DNA of 17,649 bases, from positions 1 to 17,649 of the forward strand of contig CALTXS010000002.1 of assembly GCA_943913335.1 (NCBI GenBank), written 5' to 3'. Made by a program: the position numbers and the translations under genes. This DNA is from an uncultured Lysobacter sp. Its GTDB lineage: Bacteria > Pseudomonadota > Gammaproteobacteria > Xanthomonadales > Xanthomonadaceae. This document shows, in pieces, positions 14,241-17,649 of this stretch; position 1 is the stretch's first letter; each line of letters starts with the position of its first letter. A model generated the notes under the pieces. That model was not told the origin of the DNA, searched no databases, and saw only the letters and a program-made list of their open reading frames with translations.

Positions 14241-15554
14241 ATGAACCTTCAACTCCTTGTCGTTGCGTTACTCGTCGTCTCCCTCCTGGTGCTGATTGCC
14301 CAGGTCGTACTGCTGTTGCGTAAACCGTCGCTGGCGCCGTTTGCCGAGCTCAGTGAGCGTCTGCAGGCGCAGCTGCGCAATGACCAACGTGATGGCCGCA
14401 CCGAACTCAACGATCAGTTGATCCGCTTCGGTACGCAGCAGGTCGAGAGCATTGAATTACTGCGGCGTAGCTTGAGTGATGTGCGGACCGAGCTGCAGAA
14501 TTCGCAGCAACATCTGCAGCAGAACCTCAATGCCACGCTAACCCAACTGCGCGACACCAACGTGCAGTCCTTGAACGAGGTGCGCAACGGACTGACCCAG
14601 TCGCTGACCAGTCTGCAAAAGGACAATGCCGAAAAGCTTGATCGCATGCGCGAAACGGTCGATGAAAAACTGACCGGCACACTCAACGAACGCCTTGATG
14701 CTTCGTTCAAGCAGGTGTCCGAGAAACTCGAGAGTGTGCATCGCGGCTTAGGCGAGATGCAGGAGCTGGCTAGCGGTGTGGGCGATCTCAAGCGCGTGCT
14801 GACTAATGTCAAAACGCGCGGCATGTTCGGCGAGACCCAGTTGTCCATGTTGCTGGAACAGGTCTTTACGCCCGAGCAATATGGGGTGGATATCGCAACC
14901 GTCCCGGGCAGTGCGGCACGCGTCGAGTTCGCCATCAAGTTTCCCGGCCGCGGTGACGATGGCGGCACGGTGTGGTTACCGATCGATTCCAAGTTTCCGA
15001 CCGAGGACTACGAGCGGTTAATGGCGGCGCAGGAGGCGGCCGACAAAGTCGCGGTCGAAGCCGCAGGTGCAGCGCTGGAACTCAAGATCCGAGCCGAGGC
15101 GAAAAAGATCGCAGACAAATATGTGCAGCCTCCGCACACCACGGATTTCGCCATTCTGTTCTTGCCGACAGAAAACCTCTATGCCGAGGTTCTGCGACGT
15201 CCCGGCCTGTTCGAGCGCTTGCAGCGCGAACTAAAGGTCACGGTCGCCGGCCCCACGACGCTGCTGGCTCTGCTCAATGCACTGCAAATGGGCTTTCGCT
15301 CCATCGCCATCGAGAAGCGCTCGGGCGATGTTTGGAACGTGTTGAGCAAGGTCAAAGTCGAGTTCGGCAAGTATGCCGGCATGGTCGAAAAGGCCAACGG
15401 GCAACTCGCCACAGTGCAACGGACACTGGGCGACAACGCGGTGCGAGTCCGCGCGCTGGAGCGGTCTCTACGCGATGTTCAAGTGCTCGATGTGCACAAG
15501 CAGGACCCGGCTGCGCTTGATCTGCAGCCGCAGGATGACGAATACGCGCCTTAG
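14241..15554 (+). CDS. rmuC: DNA recombination protein RmuC
   Basis: 437 residues. One N-terminal membrane helix (LLVVALLVVSLLVLIAQVVL, about 5-27) is followed by a long heptad-rich coiled coil (about 35-180, many Gln/Asn/Leu). The RmuC domain (about 185-400) follows, with RGMFGETQLSMLLEQVF and a PD-(D/E)xK-like core in RVEFAIKF ... WLPIDSKFP. Later conserved blocks are FLPTENLYAEVLRRPGL and VTVAGPTTLLALLNALQMGF. RmuC limits recombination at short inverted repeats; its nuclease activity is predicted from the fold. The stop overlaps the stop of convergent mlaA. Confidence 0.93.
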   Translation: MNLQLLVVALLVVSLLVLIAQVVLLLRKPSLAPFAELSERLQAQLRNDQRDGRTELNDQLIRFGTQQVESIELLRRSLSDVRTELQNSQQHLQQNLNATLTQLRDTNVQSLNEVRNGLTQSLTSLQKDNAEKLDRMRETVDEKLTGTLNERLDASFKQVSEKLESVHRGLGEMQELASGVGDLKRVLTNVKTRGMFGETQLSMLLEQVFTPEQYGVDIATVPGSAARVEFAIKFPGRGDDGGTVWLPIDSKFPTEDYERLMAAQEAADKVAVEAAGAALELKIRAEAKKIADKYVQPPHTTDFAILFLPTENLYAEVLRRPGLFERLQRELKVTVAGPTTLLALLNALQMGFRSIAIEKRSGDVWNVLSKVKVEFGKYAGMVEKANGQLATVQRTLGDNAVRVRALERSLRDVQVLDVHKQDPAALDLQPQDDEYAP

Positions 15555-16603
15555 GTGCGCGGAATCACCGGAATCGCATCGGCAGGTGCCTGCGGGTTGC
15601 GGTCGTCATCCAGGTAGTCGGGCAGTTGCGGCTCGTCCTTGGCACGACGGCGATCGCTATTGATCTGGTACATGCGGCGGCGCGACCAGGTATCGCGCAA
15701 CAGCAGGTAGTCATCTTCAATGCCTTCGGTCAGGCCGTCGAGCGTCAGCAGTTCGGCGCGCACATCGACAAGGCTCAGTCCCTGCAGTCCAAGGCGCACA
15801 TTCTGATCGGCGACATGCCGAACAGGAGAGATCGGTGCATCGACAAACATGCCCACGGTATCGCGCAGGGTGCGCGGTCCAAAGAACGGCAGTTCGATGT
15901 AGCGCGAACGTTGCCAGCCCCAAGTGCCCATGGTCTGGCCAAAATCTTCGGCGCGCTCATTGAGATTGGCGTCGGCGGCGGCATCGACTACACCGCCTAG
16001 ACCCAGGGTCGAGTTCACCGCAAAACGCGCCAGATTGCGGGCGGCGTTATTGGGCTTGCCCTGCAGCAGTGAGTTCACTGCGCTGACCGGCAGGCGGAGA
16101 TTATTAAAAAAGTTATTGACACCTAAGCGCACCAGGCGCGGCACGTGCTCCACATAACCACGTGCCAGGGGTTTGGCGAGCTTGTCATCCACCACTTTAT
16201 TGAACTTGTGCACTTGCCGGTTGTACCGCTCCCACGGATCCCAGATCTCGCCGACTTGAGCAGCGTTGGGCAATGTGGGGTCGCCGATGGGGTTGTAAGT
16301 GCCATCTTGTGCAGCAGCGGCGCCATCGCCATACAGCAGTGCGAAGTCCGCATCGGCAGCATCCTGTTCGGACTCGGCGCCGGAACTGGATTCGGCGGCG
16401 TCAGCGACCGGCTCGGTGACAACGCTTTGTTCTTCGGCGTTGGTGCTTGGTGCGGGTTGTTGGTCTGGCGCAACCGTCGCAGGCGGCGTGGCCGTGGCGA
16501 CATCTGCCGTTGCGGTCTGTTGGAGATCGCTCTCCTGGGCAAAGCTCAACGCAGGCATTAGCAATGCGATCAGCAAGGCACGATGGAGTGGAGGGCGATT
16601 CAT
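15551..16603 (-). CDS. mlaA: MlaA (VacJ) family outer-membrane phospholipid retrieval protein
   Basis: 350 residues. The MlaA domain (about 118-305) is clear: DPWERYNRQVHKFN, VEHVPRLVRLGVNNFFNNL, ARNLARFAVNSTLGLGGVVD, EDFGQTMGTWGW and ELPFFGPRTLRDTVG. MlaA removes misplaced phospholipids from the outer leaflet of the outer membrane and passes them to MlaC. The N-terminus is MNRPPLHRALLIALLMPALS followed by FAQ, a Sec signal with likely cleavage at SFA-Q. It has no cysteine, so there is no lipobox, unlike E. coli MlaA. A stretch of about 90 residues rich in Ala, Pro, Glu and Ser precedes the domain. The C-terminal tail contains LPDYLDDD. No Shine-Dalgarno is visible; three GGCAGT hexamers (plus strand) fill the gap before the ATG. 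Confidence 0.92.
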   Translation of the reverse strand: MNRPPLHRALLIALLMPALSFAQESDLQQTATADVATATPPATVAPDQQPAPSTNAEEQSVVTEPVADAAESSSGAESEQDAADADFALLYGDGAAAAQDGTYNPIGDPTLPNAAQVGEIWDPWERYNRQVHKFNKVVDDKLAKPLARGYVEHVPRLVRLGVNNFFNNLRLPVSAVNSLLQGKPNNAARNLARFAVNSTLGLGGVVDAAADANLNERAEDFGQTMGTWGWQRSRYIELPFFGPRTLRDTVGMFVDAPISPVRHVADQNVRLGLQGLSLVDVRAELLTLDGLTEGIEDDYLLLRDTWSRRRMYQINSDRRRAKDEPQLPDYLDDDRNPQAPADAIPVIPRT

Positions 16604-16621
16604 GGCAGTGGCAGTGGCAGT
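16604..16621. repeat. Three perfect GGCAGT hexamers between mlaB and mlaA
   Basis: GGCAGT occurs at 16604-16609, 16610-16615 and 16616-16621 (ACTGCC on the coding strand), directly against the mlaA start codon, where a ribosome-binding site would be expected. Gain or loss of a unit would change spacing but not reading frame. Confidence 0.85.
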
Positions 16622-16624
16622 GAG

Positions 16625-16927
16625 TTAAAGCGAGGCGGAGTGCACGGGCTGCAATTGCCCGTTGAGGCGATAGGCGGTTCGCAATTCGGCAAGTACAGAC
16701 GACTCGCTGAGAATGACGGGACGATCCATCGCGGAGTACGGTTCGAGCCAACGAACCAGTGTGGCCAGGCCGGCACTATCGAGTGATTGCAGGCCTTCGA
16801 GATGCAGGTAGCGGACTCCGTGCAGCGAACGCAGTGTTTGCAGCGCGGCCGTAGCCGTCGCCACGTTCAACTCACCCGACAAGCTGAGCTGCTGTCCCTG
16901 CAGTTGATGACGGAGTCCGTTACTCAT
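16625..16927 (-). CDS. mlaB: MlaB-like STAS domain protein
   Basis: 100 residues from the ATG at 16927; a TTG at 16936 abutting the mlaC stop is an alternative. The pattern is a single STAS domain: LQGQQLSLSGELNVATA, then VRYLHLEGLQSLDSAGLATL, with S51 in the DSAGL motif at the site of the regulatory Ser/Thr of MlaB and SpoIIAA. MlaB binds the ATPase MlaF and stabilises the MlaFEDB inner-membrane transporter. It lies between mlaC and mlaA, 9 nt after mlaC, consistent with one operon. Confidence 0.85.
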   Translation of the reverse strand: MSNGLRHQLQGQQLSLSGELNVATATAALQTLRSLHGVRYLHLEGLQSLDSAGLATLVRWLEPYSAMDRPVILSESSVLAELRTAYRLNGQLQPVHSASL

Positions 16928-16936
16928 GGTGGGCAA

Positions 16937-17590
16937 TCAGTTGGCTTCGGCCGAGATCTTGCCGGCGCGCAGGTCCGAGGTCACTTGCGCAATGCTCTTG
17001 CGCGACAGCGGACCGGCGAACTGGTCACGGAAAGTCTGAACCATGCTGACGCCTTCGAACATGACGTCGAACGCCTTCCACTGCGAACCGCTCTTGCGGA
17101 ACAGGTAGATCACGTTCAGCGGTTGGCCGCGCGGGGCGGTGTAGACGGCGTTAACGGCGACGATCTCACCGTTCTTGACGGCGCGCTCGCTGGCGACGCG
17201 AACGGTCAGCTTGGTGTTGAAATCGAGTAGAGCCGAACCGTAACGGCGCATCAGGCTGCCTTGCAGGGCCTGACCAAAACCGGCGATGTCGGACTCCGAT
17301 GCACCGCGGGCATACTTACCCAGCACCATACGGGCGGCATAGTTGCGATCGAACAGCACGCCGAACTGCGAGTCGACGAACGATTGCAGCGAGGCCCGGT
17401 TGCGCGAGAAATCGGCGCGCTTGGCTTCGAGCGTGTTGAGAATCGAGGTCGAGCTATTCAGCACGATGGCGCTAGGCGAACCTGCGGCCACCTTGCCGGT
17501 CGCGACGGCGGCTTGGGCATTGGCTTGCAGGGGAGCGATGGTGCCGATCAGGGCAGCCGAAAGAATCAGGGAAAGGGTCGTACGCTTCAT
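16937..17590 (-). CDS. mlaC: MlaC periplasmic phospholipid-binding protein
   Basis: 217 residues from the ATG at 17590, giving the signal peptide MKRTTLSLILSAALIGTIAP with cleavage near ANA. The MlaC/Ttg2D pattern is present: VDSQFGVLFDRNYAARMVLGKYARGAS, QALQGSLMRRYGSALLDF, VAVNAVYTAPRGQPLNVIYLFRKSGSQWKAFDVMFEGVSMVQTFRDQF. MlaC ferries phospholipid between MlaA at the outer membrane and MlaFEDB at the inner membrane. Start note: GGAG is 12 nt before this ATG but 6 nt before an in-frame GTG at 17596, so a start two residues longer is possible. Confidence 0.92.
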   Translation of the reverse strand: MKRTTLSLILSAALIGTIAPLQANAQAAVATGKVAAGSPSAIVLNSSTSILNTLEAKRADFSRNRASLQSFVDSQFGVLFDRNYAARMVLGKYARGASESDIAGFGQALQGSLMRRYGSALLDFNTKLTVRVASERAVKNGEIVAVNAVYTAPRGQPLNVIYLFRKSGSQWKAFDVMFEGVSMVQTFRDQFAGPLSRKSIAQVTSDLRAGKISAEAN

Positions 17591-17617
17591 AGTCACAAAA
17601 GACTCCAAAATCGGAAT

Positions 17618-17649
17618 TTAATCTTGCAGGTAGTCCGGCAGTGCGGGCT
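17618..17649 (-). CDS. Last codons of an upstream gene, probably mlaD
   Basis: Reading the minus strand from the window edge, an open frame encodes PALPDYLQD and then TAA at 17620-17618, 27 nt before the mlaC start. In mla operons the gene before mlaC is mlaD, the MCE-domain hexamer of the inner-membrane transporter, so this is inferred to be its C-terminus. Too little sequence is present to prove it. Confidence 0.4.
   Translation of the reverse strand, partial: PALPDYLQD

Overview
The window reads as ordinary chromosomal DNA from a fairly GC-rich gammaproteobacterium, most likely of the order Xanthomonadales (Lysobacterales). I infer this from gene order and sequence flavour: a TPR protein followed by tonB-exbB-exbD-exbD next to an 'NKIA'-type pdxJ, a phhA diverging from an Lrp/AsnC regulator, and an mla operon that ends in mlaC-mlaB-mlaA. 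No tRNA, rRNA, CRISPR array, insertion sequence or prophage gene is visible, and no gene-free stretch exceeds 300 bases; the longest are 1873-2039 and 10664-10825.

Layout. 2-544 is the 3' part of an M48 metallopeptidase, closed by a clear terminator. 655-4574 is an energy-transduction block: a secreted TPR protein, TonB, ExbB and two ExbD paralogues, closed by a strong terminator. 4678-6875 (minus) is a cardiolipin synthase-like PLD enzyme overlapping pdxJ by ATGA. 6999-7436 is a single-domain response regulator that shares a bidirectional terminator with the convergent fbp (7532-8554). DNA polymerase IV (8615-9670) converges on phenylalanine 4-hydroxylase (9692-10663). An Lrp/AsnC regulator (10826-11302) diverges from phhA. 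11355-12948 (minus) is a rhomboid protease followed 7 nt later by a patatin-like lipoprotein. An RlmI-type rRNA methyltransferase and RmuC run rightward to 15554. From 15551 to the right edge the minus strand carries mlaA, mlaB, mlaC and the last codons of a gene that is probably mlaD.

Function. The TonB block powers outer-membrane transporters. The Mla genes, Cls and perhaps the patatin concern envelope phospholipids. PhhA with the Lrp regulator handles phenylalanine/tyrosine. Fbp and PdxJ are central metabolism, and RmuC and Pol IV act on DNA.

I see no wholly new multi-gene system. The observations most worth a second look are: a roughly 27-residue insertion between the iron ligands of PhhA; a matching LPDYL-x-D peptide near the C-terminus of MlaA and at the very end of the putative MlaD; an MlaA with no lipobox cysteine; a Pol IV that stops before the usual clamp-binding tail; and a long, register-perfect imperfect inverted repeat upstream of tonB.
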